NCBI GenBank assembly: GCA_001574975.1
Contig: KQ965749.1
Coordinates: 361,959-425,958, forward strand
From: Gonapodya prolifera JEL478
Taxonomy: Eukaryota; Monoblepharomycota; Monoblepharidomycetes; Monoblepharidales; Gonapodyaceae
Direction: 5' to 3'
Length of the DNA: 64,000 bases
Shown: positions 32,270 through 43,409 of the stretch, piece by piece
Position numbering within the stretch: position 1 is the stretch's first letter
Layout: each line of letters starts with the position of its first letter
Notes under the pieces: model-generated
The model's input: only the letters and a program-made list of their open reading frames with translations
Told to the model about the DNA's origin: nothing
Databases searched by the model: none
Program-made: the position numbers and the translations under genes

Positions 32270-32607
32270 TTCAGAGGGGATTGCCCTGATTTATGCAACT
32301 CGAGCAACGACACCTTACATCTATATCACCATTCACAAGCTTTCAAGTAAAGTTCCGAGACGTGCACACTCCCATGCTAGTTGAAAGACTTAAAATTACA
32401 TCCATTCTTGAAAAACACATCGATCATCTGGCAGACATTACCCTCATGGCAAACCTAGCGGTGCTATCTATGTACGAAATACAAGCCACAAAACATGCGT
32501 ACTCAAGAATATTAAAGGAAGGTCACGTCGCAAGTCATCTTGCCACCACTGGTCCAACGGTCTGTAAACATCTCAACTTCCCCAACGTCCCTAGTCAGAA
32601 CGTCTCT
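32270..32607. other. Intergenic, nothing seen
   Basis: AT-richer spacer between the ATG of the frameshifted F-box/LRR copy and the 3' end of the large gene; no open frame worth calling. Confidence 0.4.
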
Positions 32608-35600
32608 TCAGCGTCGCAACCACCCCGGTAAAATTGCGGCAAGCTTGTGGTTCGACTTGCGTTGCTGCTCAGAAGATTCCTCGTAGTCGAAGATGTATCG
32701 GTCCCGCTCCTCCTCAATCGCGTTGCGGCGGTCTCGAGAGATGGTGCTTACAGGCCCACGCGAGATAGGGTCAAAGGGGGCCAGATGAGTATTTGGGGAA
32801 AGGAATCCGGTGGTCCCCTGGGTCATTCCATACTGAGCGGTATGGTATGGCACTTGTACGGTATCTAGGTTGAAGTCCGTGCCACCCTGCTGAAGCATCG
32901 CCGCATGCTGGTCTCGGATATGGTCTGGCAAATGAACACCCGAATCATCTGAAGGACTCAATTTGTGAGTTCGGGGCGGGTATCCAGGAATCTTCTGTGA
33001 TATAGGCTCAAACGGCAATCCCAAAGGTCCCGAGGGTGGCTGTTGTCGAACCCCTCCCGTTCCTCCGACATACGCATCTCCAGCCAGTTTCACCTGGGGA
33101 GCACTCGGTGCTTTCCCGACCGGATCGGGCACTTTCCTCCTGAACGATTTGCTCCCGTTAGAGCCCTCTGAGCCTCCGTCAAGCGAGGAAATGGACAAGT
33201 CCGACCCGGATTTGGGCAGGCTTATGTCGAGGTAACTGCTGATCACCTCGGGTTCCTTTCTCCCTTGACCGCGAGCGCGTTGATCCGATGACGACATGAT
33301 GATGGAGGACTGCGTTCCATCACAGTAGTGCGAGTGCCGGTCTCTTGCGGAGTTGCTGTAACCTCCTCCACCTTGCCCGTCATTCGTGTGCATCCCTCCG
33401 TCCTGCACGTGCTCACCCCCCTGCCCCCTTGCACTTGGCGTGCTTACGGGCCTCTTCCTTGGCGGCCTTGCAGGTGGCTTATCTGCCGGTCCCGAGTACT
33501 GGTACTGCATTCCCAGCGGAGCGTCCCCCTGCGCCTGCTCCCAAAGCCGCTCATGCACTTGTTCTCCTTCCATGCTCCTAAACTCTCTATCCGCAAACAA
33601 GAGATGAGGCATTAGGTCACTGCGTACTGTGTCCATCGTGGGACTGCGAACGATATTGCCAACAGATCCACCCGCCTCTCGTTGAGCCCGCTCCCGCTCC
33701 AGTGTAGACTCGGCTTCGGCGATCCCGTCCCAGTTGATGGGACTCGCGGGGTACTCTGCCAGCGTCCTGTCCGACAACACGCCCGATGAATCTCTCCTGA
33801 TTAAGGGGGGAGCACCGGGAAGTTCGCCAATGCCACCGAACCGGTATTCCAAGGCCTGGTAGCGTTGTGCAAAGTAGCTCGCTTCCGTATCCTGTAAGTG
33901 AGTTGAAGTAGGGGGCGGGGAAGGCGCGAAGACTTCCGATGCATGCTTGTATTCCCTCCCTACGGTTCGCTTGGGTGGCCTGCCTAGAGTCGAGTCGGTC
34001 GAGCCCAGGTGATTCTCCGATTGCGCTCGCGGGTCCATTCCAGGTGATGGTGCCGGGGGTTGCTGGTGCTGAACTTGCCGCACATGCATGCTGGTGTCAT
34101 CCGCAGACAGTTCCTCATCCGTCCTCCACACCGCCATCGACCCAATAAAGGACCCAAAATCGGGGTTTTCGTCGCCCTCTGTATCCGCGTCCCCCGAGCT
34201 CACCTCACCATCCCCGTCGCCGTATTCGTCCATCGACGCCACAGACCTTCTCCTCCTGTTTCCGCCGACACCACGTCCGGGGGACCATGGCTGAGCAGGG
34301 GGCGTCGAGGTAGAGGTTGGTGCAGATGCCGAGGGCCATGATTTGGCCAGCCGGTCTTCTTCCTCCTCAACACCTCTCCGATATCTGGCACCACGACCTT
34401 CCCCTGCAGCCCCGTCGCCAGCTTCCTCCTCACCCCCATACCCATAACCATCCAAGATCCCGTCGTACATTTCATGGATTTCGTCCCCTGCGGACTGCGT
34501 CCTCCTCACAGGCGCCCAGTCGACCTTTCCTCCTCCATCGCGAACAACAGCCTGCTCTTCCACCCCAGCTGGCCTTCTCGGGGGCGACCACCGCGGCGGG
34601 GCCACGGGATGCAATTCGTCAAGATCTTGCAAGCTCGAAAATGGCGTCGTGGGCGGTCCCAAGTTCGGGCGGGGTGGTGGGATAAGCCGTTGTGTCACTT
34701 TCTGGGGTGCAGGATCGCTCGCGACGACATCTTCGGCAGCAGGAGACGCCCGCCGCCCAACCGCCGTTGGGGTCCCATTCCCAGTCTTGCTCTGATCCCC
34801 GGGCGCCGGGCTGGACCTCGACAAATTGGGGGTCGACGCTCTCCGCTTCGTCTCCCTCTCTCGTCCACCCTTTCTCTCGACTGACCTTGACGTCGGCGGT
34901 GGTGGGATCGGAACATCCTTCCCGTCCTTCCCATCCTCCTCCTTCCTCGCCACCCCCACCCTCGGCCCCAACGGACTCCCACTCCTTGCCGTCTTGCCTC
35001 CTCCAACGGGACTATCACTCCTCTTCGCGACCCCTTTCGCCGGACTCGCGCTCCGCGGCGGAGGCTCCCTCCTCGGAAGGTCATCGCCCGCGACTTGCAC
35101 GAGTTCCTCGGGAGGTGCCCAGACGACCATGGACGCGGGTCGTCGGCGAGTGGGGCGCTCGCGGGGTCGACGGTGTGGCGCGTTCGATGAGTCCGGTGCG
35201 TGCGGTGGGACCGAGGGGGTAGTGCTCGAGTGGGCGAGTGTGGCTGGTGTGGATGTGGTGGTGGATGCGGGAGCGTCCGGGGAGGATGTCGAATCAGAGG
35301 CCGACTCGTGCACAGCGTGCTCTTGCTGCTGCTCGCCCTGATTCACGATCCCTACAACCCGCAACCCACGTCAAACCGTACCCATCACCGAACACCTCTA
35401 GTCAACCCACCTTCATCCCCACCTGCCCCACCCGCCGTCTTCTTCCCAACCAACCCCTCCAACTCCTCCCGCGACGGAAGGACCACGGGCCCCGTCGCCG
35501 AGCGCGCGTGGGACAGGCGCGACTGTTCGGCGGCTGCTGCTGCTACACGAGCGTGCCGCATGTTAGGGTCTTTGACAAACATGGTGATCGAGTTCGTTCA

Positions 35601-38053
35601 GCACACAATGATACAACGCAAGACCCCCCCATGGATCACTCACCACTGCCCGTCCTCGGCGGCATCCCCGACCTCTCCGGCACGGCTACACCCGTCTCAT
35701 TCGACGCTAGTCGTGCCCTCGCCCGTTCCTGTATGACCACCTCGAGCGCCTTGACTGCCGGCACAGGCACGACGGGAGCCCTGAGCGGGGGGCGGGTCGC
35801 GTCGGGGTGCGTGGGCAACATGGCGGTGTCGACAGCCGACGCGGGGTGGTCGGGGTCGGGAAGGTGCTCGGGAAAGATGTCGGTCGGTGGATCCACGCGG
35901 TCCGTCGGAGGATCTGGAACGGGCGATCCACCCGCCGCCGCCGCCGCCGCCCGCTCACCCTCCCTCCTCCTCTCGACCTCACGCTCCCTCTCAACATCCC
36001 TCTCAACATCCCACTTCACCGCCACGGGCTCATCCCAACCCCGTCTCTTCCTCGCCAAAAACAACCCCCTTTCAAATACCCCGCGCACAACGTCTTCGTC
36101 TCGTGCCCAGACTTCCCCGCCTTCACAGCCTAGGGTCTCGCGAAGGGCAGCAATGTGGGATGGAGGGACAGCGCGTGGGGAGGATGAGACGAGCCCGACG
36201 AGGAGGGTTGGGATGGGTTTGGGTGGCGGTGGGCGCAGGCCGGCCAGGGCGGCGGGTTCGGGTGGGGGTGGGGCGGGGCGCATAAAGGAGGGGAACTGGG
36301 GGGTGGTGGGGTGGGCAGAAGGTGAGAAAGATGTAAGCGGCGAGGTTATGGGAGGAATGATGCATCTGGTGGATGTGTGAGCGTGACGGAAGTTCTTCCC
36401 GTCCGTCCGTCCAGCTCCACCCTACCGAGTACACCATGCGCCGATCCCGTGTTCCACTTCAGTCTAAGCACATGGATGACGCAAGGTGCAACGCCACACG
36501 GCCGGCCGTCCGTCCTTGCATCCTTGTCATCCTCGGCCCGGCCCGTCCGTGTCCCACACGGGGTCGCAGACTCATCGACCCCGTTCGACCCTTTCATCAC
36601 CACCCACCACCACCTTCGCCTCCCTCACTATACCACCCCCACCGCCCCCGACCGGCAAACGCACCTGATCCCTCGAACAATTGGCCACTAACACACTCCA
36701 CGCGTTCCTAAACAACCCGTCCACACTGCCCCCATCCGCCGTCGAGTAGGCCACAATGAACGCGTGTGCGGCGCGAAGAATGGGGAGGTGTGGTGGGGTC
36801 CAATGGGAGGTTGAAGGGGAGAGGTCAGAGGGCGGGATGTGCACGTGCACGATGATGAAGACGCTGGATGCGTGGTAGTTTGGGGTGGTTGGGGGTGGCG
36901 AGGGGGAGGTGGAGGAGGAGGTGGAGGAGAATAGGGATGCGAGTGTGGACGATGCGGTGCGTGTTCGTGACGACCGACGGGTCCTGCCCGAAGAGGAGGC
37001 GCCGGCCGTGACCCCAAAGACGTCCGACAACCGTGCAATGCTTCGTCGGGCCGGGTCGAGTGCGTTGAACGACCATCTTTTCCGAGCCCGGGCGGTTGTG
37101 GGAGACGGGGATGACGAAGAGGACGATGAAGAGGAGGTAAGGGTAGAGGTGGAGGAGAGGGATGAGGGGAGGAAGCCGAACCACGAGTGGCGGCGAGTGC
37201 GTGTCGTGTTGGACGCCCCGCTCCCGCCTCCCACGCCCCCCGTCGCCCCAGAACCAGACCCCGACGCGGTTGCTCTCGCGCGGCGTTGCGAAGACGACGT
37301 CGAAGGTCTCGGCAACGACACCGACGCCGCCGCCGTGCTCCTCGCCGCAAGTTGATCCACGGGCTTTGCGTCCTTCCACTCCCCCTTCTTCCTATTGTCT
37401 TGGACGAGGTGTAGTGTGAAGGACCGGAACTCGGCGGTTTGGAGGAGTGTGAAGCAGCCGGAGATTTGGGAGGTGGAGAGGAAGGAGAGGAGGAGGATTT
37501 GTTGGGAGGGGAAGTGGGAGCTAAGGGGGGGGGGGGGGGGTGTGGAGAGGGCGAGGGGGAGTGGGAGCGAATGAAGAGTGTGAGGGTGATGGTGAAGAAA
37601 GGAAGGTGAAGAAGGGGAGGAGGGGAAGGGAGTGTGGGAAGGGAGTAGGCGAGAGAGGGAGAGAATTAAGAGTGGTGCGAGGAAGACGGGTGTCAATGTT
37701 GCAAGATGAACGTCACGCATCCCACCAAGACAGAACACTCCCATGCGTCCAGCATCCACTGTTTCCCTCTCTTAGACTCCGGTTTGAATTCTTTTCCCCG
37801 TCCGCGCATTCCATTCCACCCTCTTCGTCCACGTTCCGCCGTTGAAACACACCGTCACCACCGGCTCACGCATCTGCGCATCTGACCTCACTCCGTTCAT
37901 CCGTCCCTGTCCATTCCCTCTCTTCACTCCTCCAGTCCCACGCCATTTCCACCCGTCAAATTCCCGGTGCCTCCGCCCTCCCCCCCACCCGACCACTCAC
38001 CTCAGCAGCCCAATCACGGGACAGTCCAGCTTATCCACATCCACGAATGCCAT
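32608..38053 (-). CDS. Large Ser/Pro-rich multi-exon protein, unrecognised
   Basis: I assemble this from splice signals. Exon 1 is 38001-38053 (ATG; MAFVDVDKLDCPVIGLL). Exon 2 starts at 37886 (PVVTVCFNGGTWTKRVEW); its donor is unresolved. An exon starts near 37520 after a C14-TTAG acceptor and runs to 36665 (SGCFTLLQTAEFRSFTLHLV; RHSWFGFLPSS; a Ser-rich run; HAFIVAYSTADGG). The remaining exons are 35644-36295, 35411-35569 and 32608-35351, joined in phase. The part VFIIVHVHIP, AFIVAYSTADGG, TLLVGLVSSSPRAV, FERGLFLARKRRG loosely recalls the C-terminal half of a Ras-like fold, but no P-loop or NKxD motif is present, so I do not claim a GTPase. The last 900 residues are disordered, with many SP/TP and PxxP sites. 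It ends at the stop at 32608. Confidence 0.55.
37527..37540. repeat. 14-base G run (C run on the coding strand)
   Basis: On the minus strand this reads C14 followed by TTAG, making a perfect polypyrimidine tract and acceptor for an exon of the large Ser/Pro-rich gene. It is also a likely site of length error or variation. Confidence 0.6.
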
Positions 38054-39730
38054 ATCTCCTATTCCCACGGTCTACTTCGTCTCTCTCTCGTCCCGTGTGT
38101 TCCGTCAAGGACTCGCGTCCCGTGGCGAAGGTTACGCCGAGCGTCAAGCGCGCCGTAAGTTGAATCCACTGCGCACTTCGCGTTGCCGCCTAATCCGCGT
38201 TTACCGGTTAGCCTGTGTTTTCTTGCGCTAAGCAGACCCGAGTCAGTGTCCCGCAGCACGCAACACCCAGTGTTCTGACTTGGTACGGGCTACTGAAGAC
38301 GCCTCCGCAATATTGCCCAATATGGTGTCCAAACAAGCAGCGCCCCAACTCCCGAAGCGGACGCACAATTATTCCCACTCCGAGAGTAGTAAAAATATAT
38401 CGAAATCCCACCGCCGCAGTCCCGCCGTAGAAACCTCCCACCTCACGTGCACCACTAGGGCGGTAAGGGCCCGCACATCCAATCACAGCGCCGGAGAGGG
38501 CGGGCAACGAACCTCCGAGGGTTCATCCCCCAATCACATTCGTCTTAGCGATCTCTCCTCTTTCTCCCACCAACTCACCTTCTTGCTCCGCGTGTGCTCC
38601 AAGCAGCGATTCAGGCGAATCAGCAGGTCAAGTCACGAGGTCACAAGACAACGAGGAGCGATTGGTGTGGCTGCGCACACGTGGGGTAAATGCTCCTGCT
38701 GTCCCTTTGCGCCCCGATAAGAAAAAAGCGCGATCACGTGGGGTTCGTTCTTTGGTCCGCGGGCGCGGTCAATGTTCCGCACTCCACTCCCCACTCCCCT
38801 CGATTCCTGAATGCCTGATACTCTCCTTCAGCCGAACCGACGGTGGATTCAAGGACGGTCGAGGACGGTGGGTCGACAGGTCCAAAGGATGTCGGCGGAG
38901 GGGGAGGGGAGGGTCCGTCCGTCCTCCGGTCGGTGCTCAGTCAAGGTGGCGCGATTAAGACCCTGAACACGCCCTTTCTCGTAGTGTACCCAGCCCTGCA
39001 CGGTCGGAAGGGAAGGCGACAATGGTGCAATACATGCAATGCAGCTTTGTTTTTATCCCGCTTTCGCAAATTTTGATACCTTTTTCAACCGTCGCGAATC
39101 GTTATGTCGCAATATACAGTCTGAGAGTGCGATCTGGAACATCTGGATAGATATTCCGGTTTCTCGTTCCGTCGATATTTGATATCAAAATGACTGGTCT
39201 CGTGTTCACAGGCCAACCGACGACCGTCCCCTCCCCATCTTGGCCATCGCCTCATCCATCAAGTCACGTGTGTTGCTGTCACCAAGTGAGATGTTTGATG
39301 CCGGTTGGTAGCAGTACGTGATTAATATTTAGCACACACTGTCAGTGATTTAAAATGTACCAGTATGAATGTGACATGCACTGGGAAAATACAGCCTTGT
39401 CAGAGTTCAGATTCTTTTATTGAACTAGAACATGCGCAGCATTGGGGAGAAATTCAACAGTCATGTTCGCAATCGAAATCACGCACTTGCCACCGACACA
39501 CCGTTGGTAAAAAAAAACCAGCACCGGAGCACCAGTCTACATCACGCAAGCTATGCATACTGTTGGAGTGTCTCATGCAACGTTAGAATAACAAACAGGA
39601 CTCTCATTCAACTGACATCTCAGCACTAATGCAAACCAAGCTGTACTTTGCTGCCATTGAGAAAAGTACACAGTACTAGAGCAACAAGTCAAAACGGACA
39701 CCCAATAGAACAGACCGTGAACAATGATAT
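38054..39730. promoter_or_regulatory. Long intergenic region with four CACGTG E-boxes
   Basis: No gene is supported. CACGTG palindromes lie at 38444-38449, 38678-38683, 38735-38740 and 39265-39270, upstream of the large minus-strand gene and well upstream of CDC40. CACGTG is the core site of bHLH factors (Cbf1, Pho4 and relatives) in fungi. Binding here is inferred only from the sequence. Confidence 0.4.
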
Positions 39731-39893
39731 GACTGAGTGAGTCAAAACTCGCTCACTCACTCACACACAACTTGCGAGTGCGACGTACGAGTTGACAATT
39801 GTGTGACCGAGCCGAGTTGCGACTTGCATATGTACCTGAGTGAGTGAGTTGCGAGTTATGTATTTTATGAGTGAGCGAGTAACGAGTTAACAT
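39731..39893. repeat. GAGT/ACTC-rich array in the CDC40 promoter
   Basis: About 160 bases packed with GAGT on one strand and ACTC on the other, including GAGTGAGTC, CTCGCTCACTCACTCAC, GCGAGTGCG, CTGAGTGAGTGAGTTGCGAG and GAGTGAGCGAGTAACGAG. The two orientations face each other across TCAAAACTCG, so a hairpin is possible. It ends about 50 bases before the CDC40 ATG. Confidence 0.6.
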
Positions 39894-39944
39894 TCAAAAA
39901 TGGGTGCTTTGGTCAGAGGTCCAACAACGCACCGCACCAAAACG

Positions 39945-42575
39945 ATGGACGTTCTGACCCGCTACGGCTCGTCCGACGATGACATGAGCGACGCAACACC
40001 GGAGACTTCTGGTCCCTTATTGAAACGACTGCGCGTGGACGCGGCGCCGGAAGTCGCAGTCGAAGTGCGTGTGGAGAACGGTACGGGATAACGGGAAGGG
40101 GACGAGCGGAGAGACTCAGCTGTTTTGTGATGGAATGGAACAGAGCGTGGTGCTGGCGGAGACTAGGACTCGCTCGTGGTCTGCGTGTCGCTGTTCTCCT
40201 GGTTGACAAAGTGCATTCTCTTCTGCAGGACATCGCGTCAAAGCGGCATCTTGTCAGCACGGGACAGAAGGAGCTCAAGCACAACATTCCATACGAGGAT
40301 TTGTCGCGTGCCGTGCTCGGGCCGGAAAACCCCTTCAAGAGCGAGGCAGAGAAGATGCGGGGGAACACAGTCAACGGTGAGTGACCTGGCGCGTTTCATT
40401 CTCGCTCCCCTACTGACAACTTATTTTGCATGGCGCATTTCTTTCCCCCATTACTCCTGCCACTGATATCCACACCCGCGCGACACACAGGCTCCTACGA
40501 ATCCACCCAACTCTCAGACCACATCTTCCTCGCGCAACAACGGACCTACATGTCATTCGGGTACGCCGTTGACCCCACCGCCATTCTCGACGGCGCCGAG
40601 GAACGATACGTCGGGGACGTCGTCAAGGCCAACGCGCTCGAGGGCGCAGACGTGTACCAGTCCATCAAGAAGGACACCCTGCAAAAGGCCCGCGAGTGGG
40701 ACGTGNCCGTCAAGGACGCAGAGAAGCTGCGCGAAATGGCACGACAGAGCGAGGGCGTGGGCGTCCCCGCCTCCGTGTCCCTCCCGCAACCGGTCGACCC
40801 CGTCGCGGCAGCCGCCAAACGCAAACGCAAGGAACGTGGCGACCCTGGCGACGTCGAAGGGTATTTGGGGCCCTGGGCGGGCTACGAGGGCGAGAACTAC
40901 CGGGCCCCGATCGGACCCACGCCGGACGAGGTTGCTCTCGCCGAGGCCCTGTCGGACGGTAAGGCGCGGCCGTCGCGGAAGGAGCTGTGGGAGAAGAGGA
41001 GAGCCGAGGCGGGCGCCGAGGCGGAGCTAGAGGAGGGTAATGAGAAGACGACGTTTCATGGCAAGGAGGAGCGGGACTACCTCGGCAGGACCTACATGGC
41101 CGTGCCCAAGGATCAGGGCATCGATTTGATGGGAGAGCCTGGGTCGCAGGAGTGCTTCTTGCCCAAGAAGGTCATTCACACGTGGTACGTTGCCGGAGTC
41201 GAGGGTACCGTGGGGTGGGGGATGGACGGAATGTTGTTTTCCCAGGACTGACACAGGAAATCCCCAGGACGGGCCACACCAAAGGAGTCAACGCGATCCG
41301 GTTCTTCCCCAACTCGGGACACATGCTCCTATCGTGCAGCATGGACGGCAAGGTCAAGCTGTGGGACTGCTACAACGACCGCCGCTGCCTGCGCACGTAC
41401 ATGGGCCACGCCAAGGGCGTCCGCGATATCTGGTTCAATAACGAGGGGACAAAATTCCTCACGGCGAGTTATGATCGGTGGATTAAGTTGTGGGATACTG
41501 AGACGGGTGAGTTTCGGTCGGCATGGGAGAGAGATTGTGAAGGTGCGAGGGCTGATTGGTGTTGTGATGATGTTTAGGAAAGTGCATTCAGAGGATATCG
41601 GGCCCGAGGATTCCCTATTGCGTGCGGTTCCACCCCAAGGAGCAGAACATTATCTTGGCGGGATGCTCGGACAAGAAAATCATGCAAGTGCGTTGTGCAA
41701 TCTCTTCTCCCTTCACCTTCCTTCCCCCGCATCACTAACCCCGCCTCACCCTACTTCACCCCACCCCACACTCTTCATCAGTACGACCTAAACGCCTTGG
41801 ACCCCAACACGGGCGCCCCCACGATCATCCAGGAGTACGACCAGCACCTCGGTCCTGTGAATAGCGTGACATTCGTGGAGGACGGGCGGCGGTTCGTCAG
41901 TACGTCGGACGATAAGACCCTGCGTGTGTGGGAGACGGGGATCCCGGTCGTGATCAAGTATGTCGCGGAGCCGACGATGCATTCTATGCCAGCGGTTACG
42001 GTGTCGCCGAATAGTGAGTTGACGGTGCTGCAAAAGTCCCTCGGATCTGTTTCATGACCATCGTCAACCCCTCGACCACAATCCCGCAGAGAAATGGCTC
42101 GCCTGCACTTCCCTGGACAACCAGATCCAGATCTACTCTGCACGGGACCGGTTTAGCCTGAACCGCAAGAAGCGGTTCGCGGGTCATGTCGTCGCCGGGT
42201 ACGCGTGCCAGCCGGCGTTTTCTGCCGACGGCAGGTTCATCCTGAGCGGCGACGGTGAGGGCAAGGTGTGGGTGTGGGATTGGAAGACGACCAAAATTCT
42301 TAAGTGAGTTGGTGCGGGGAGAGTAGAGCGCGGAATTTTGGAAGAGAGAGTCTTGACCACCTTTTGATCCGACTTCCGTCGACTTGGTAAATCTCTTTAG
42401 GAAATGGCGCGCGCACGAGCAGGTCGTCATGGGAGTAGAGTGGCACCCTCATGAAACTTCAAAGGTTGCGACGTGCTCGTGGGACGGTACAATCAAATAG
42501 TGAGTTGGTAGTCGGTGTTCGGTGCCAAGAGAGAGCTTTACTAAAAATGGTTTCTTGCGATGAAGCTGGGACTGA
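39945..42575 (+). CDS. CDC40: Pre-mRNA splicing factor Prp17/Cdc40 (WD40)
   Basis: Nine exons: 39945-40080, 40212-40376, 40491-41184, 41268-41506, 41578-41687, 41782-42013, 42090-42303, 42401-42499, 42566-42575. Every junction is in phase and gives 632 residues. The N-terminus has the Prp17 signatures [32 protein letters not shown], a cluster around [14 protein letters not shown] and [18 protein letters not shown]. The WD40 propeller follows: [116 protein letters not shown]. Prp17 acts in the second catalytic step of splicing. The last exon supplies only part of a Tyr codon, Trp, Asp and the stop. A single N at 40706 leaves one codon undetermined. The start at 39945 is preferred over an in-frame ATG at 39900. 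Confidence 0.97.
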
Positions 42576-43409
42576 TGTGAATGTATGATAGTATAGCGGT
42601 GTTGTGGGTGCTCACAAAGATGCGCATTTATTAACGAGGCAACAAAGATTTGACTTGGAAGGTGGGTGCTCTGAGCGACCGAAGTTCTTTCACAACACGT
42701 CCGGAACACCACCAAGATTCCCGCTCGCTTACGGCTCCTCTCCTCCGTAGACATCAATAGCGACAGGGGGCGCGGGTTGGGTCTGTCAACGTTCCGAGTC
42801 TCCTCGCGAGGTGGCGCCTTGCGACCCCAATCAATGATGCGCGTGTCTGCGAGAGCACGAAACGAGCAACGGGTGATAAGGGCACTCCATCTTTTACAAC
42901 CATCAGGAGGGTCCAACTGCAGTACTGGCGTTTAACTTATTTGACGTGTACTTAGACTTGACGGCGCTGCAACCGGTGGTGGGTTCTCTGACATCCTACC
43001 GCGGTGATCCACCGGCAAAGAGGGCAGCGTAATATGGCACCGGTCAGAGAATCCCCCTGTTTGTCCGCTTGTCCGCCTGTCTGTGTGTCCCAACAATCTC
43101 TCTCAGAGAGCAATAACCTCCAACCCCCACGAGAGTGACTCAGTGATCTTGGCGAGGAATTTGCCACGAAGAGCCACGACAAGGACTGACCGGCAGGTCC
43201 CAAGGCAGGGTCGTTCGGGTCTCTCGGATCTTTCAGTCATTTCGATTCCAATGCGATTTCGTCGCCTCGGAGGAACAGCGTAACGGAAGTAGACGTTTTC
43301 ACGCTGAAGTGGCCGCTGATTATTGTTTTTTCAGGTGAAATACCTTACGCTGAGTTCGGAACTCCATTAATATCTCGCTGATGCTCCGTCTTTTATATCC
43401 CTCACTGAA
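42576..43409. other. Intergenic, nothing seen
   Basis: About 830 bases between the CDC40 stop and the EXORDIUM-like start. Minus-strand open frames cross it but resemble nothing and lie mostly antisense to CDC40's last introns. Confidence 0.4.

Noticed and set aside
35740-36300. Ras-like GTPase call for the large minus-strand gene
   Set aside because: No P-loop, no DxxG and no NKxD motif; the resemblance is limited to hydrophobic strand spacing.
43391-43400. TTTTATATCC before the EXORDIUM-like ATG as a TATA box
   Set aside because: It lies only about 10 bases before the start codon, too close to direct a transcript with a normal leader unless the true start codon is further downstream.
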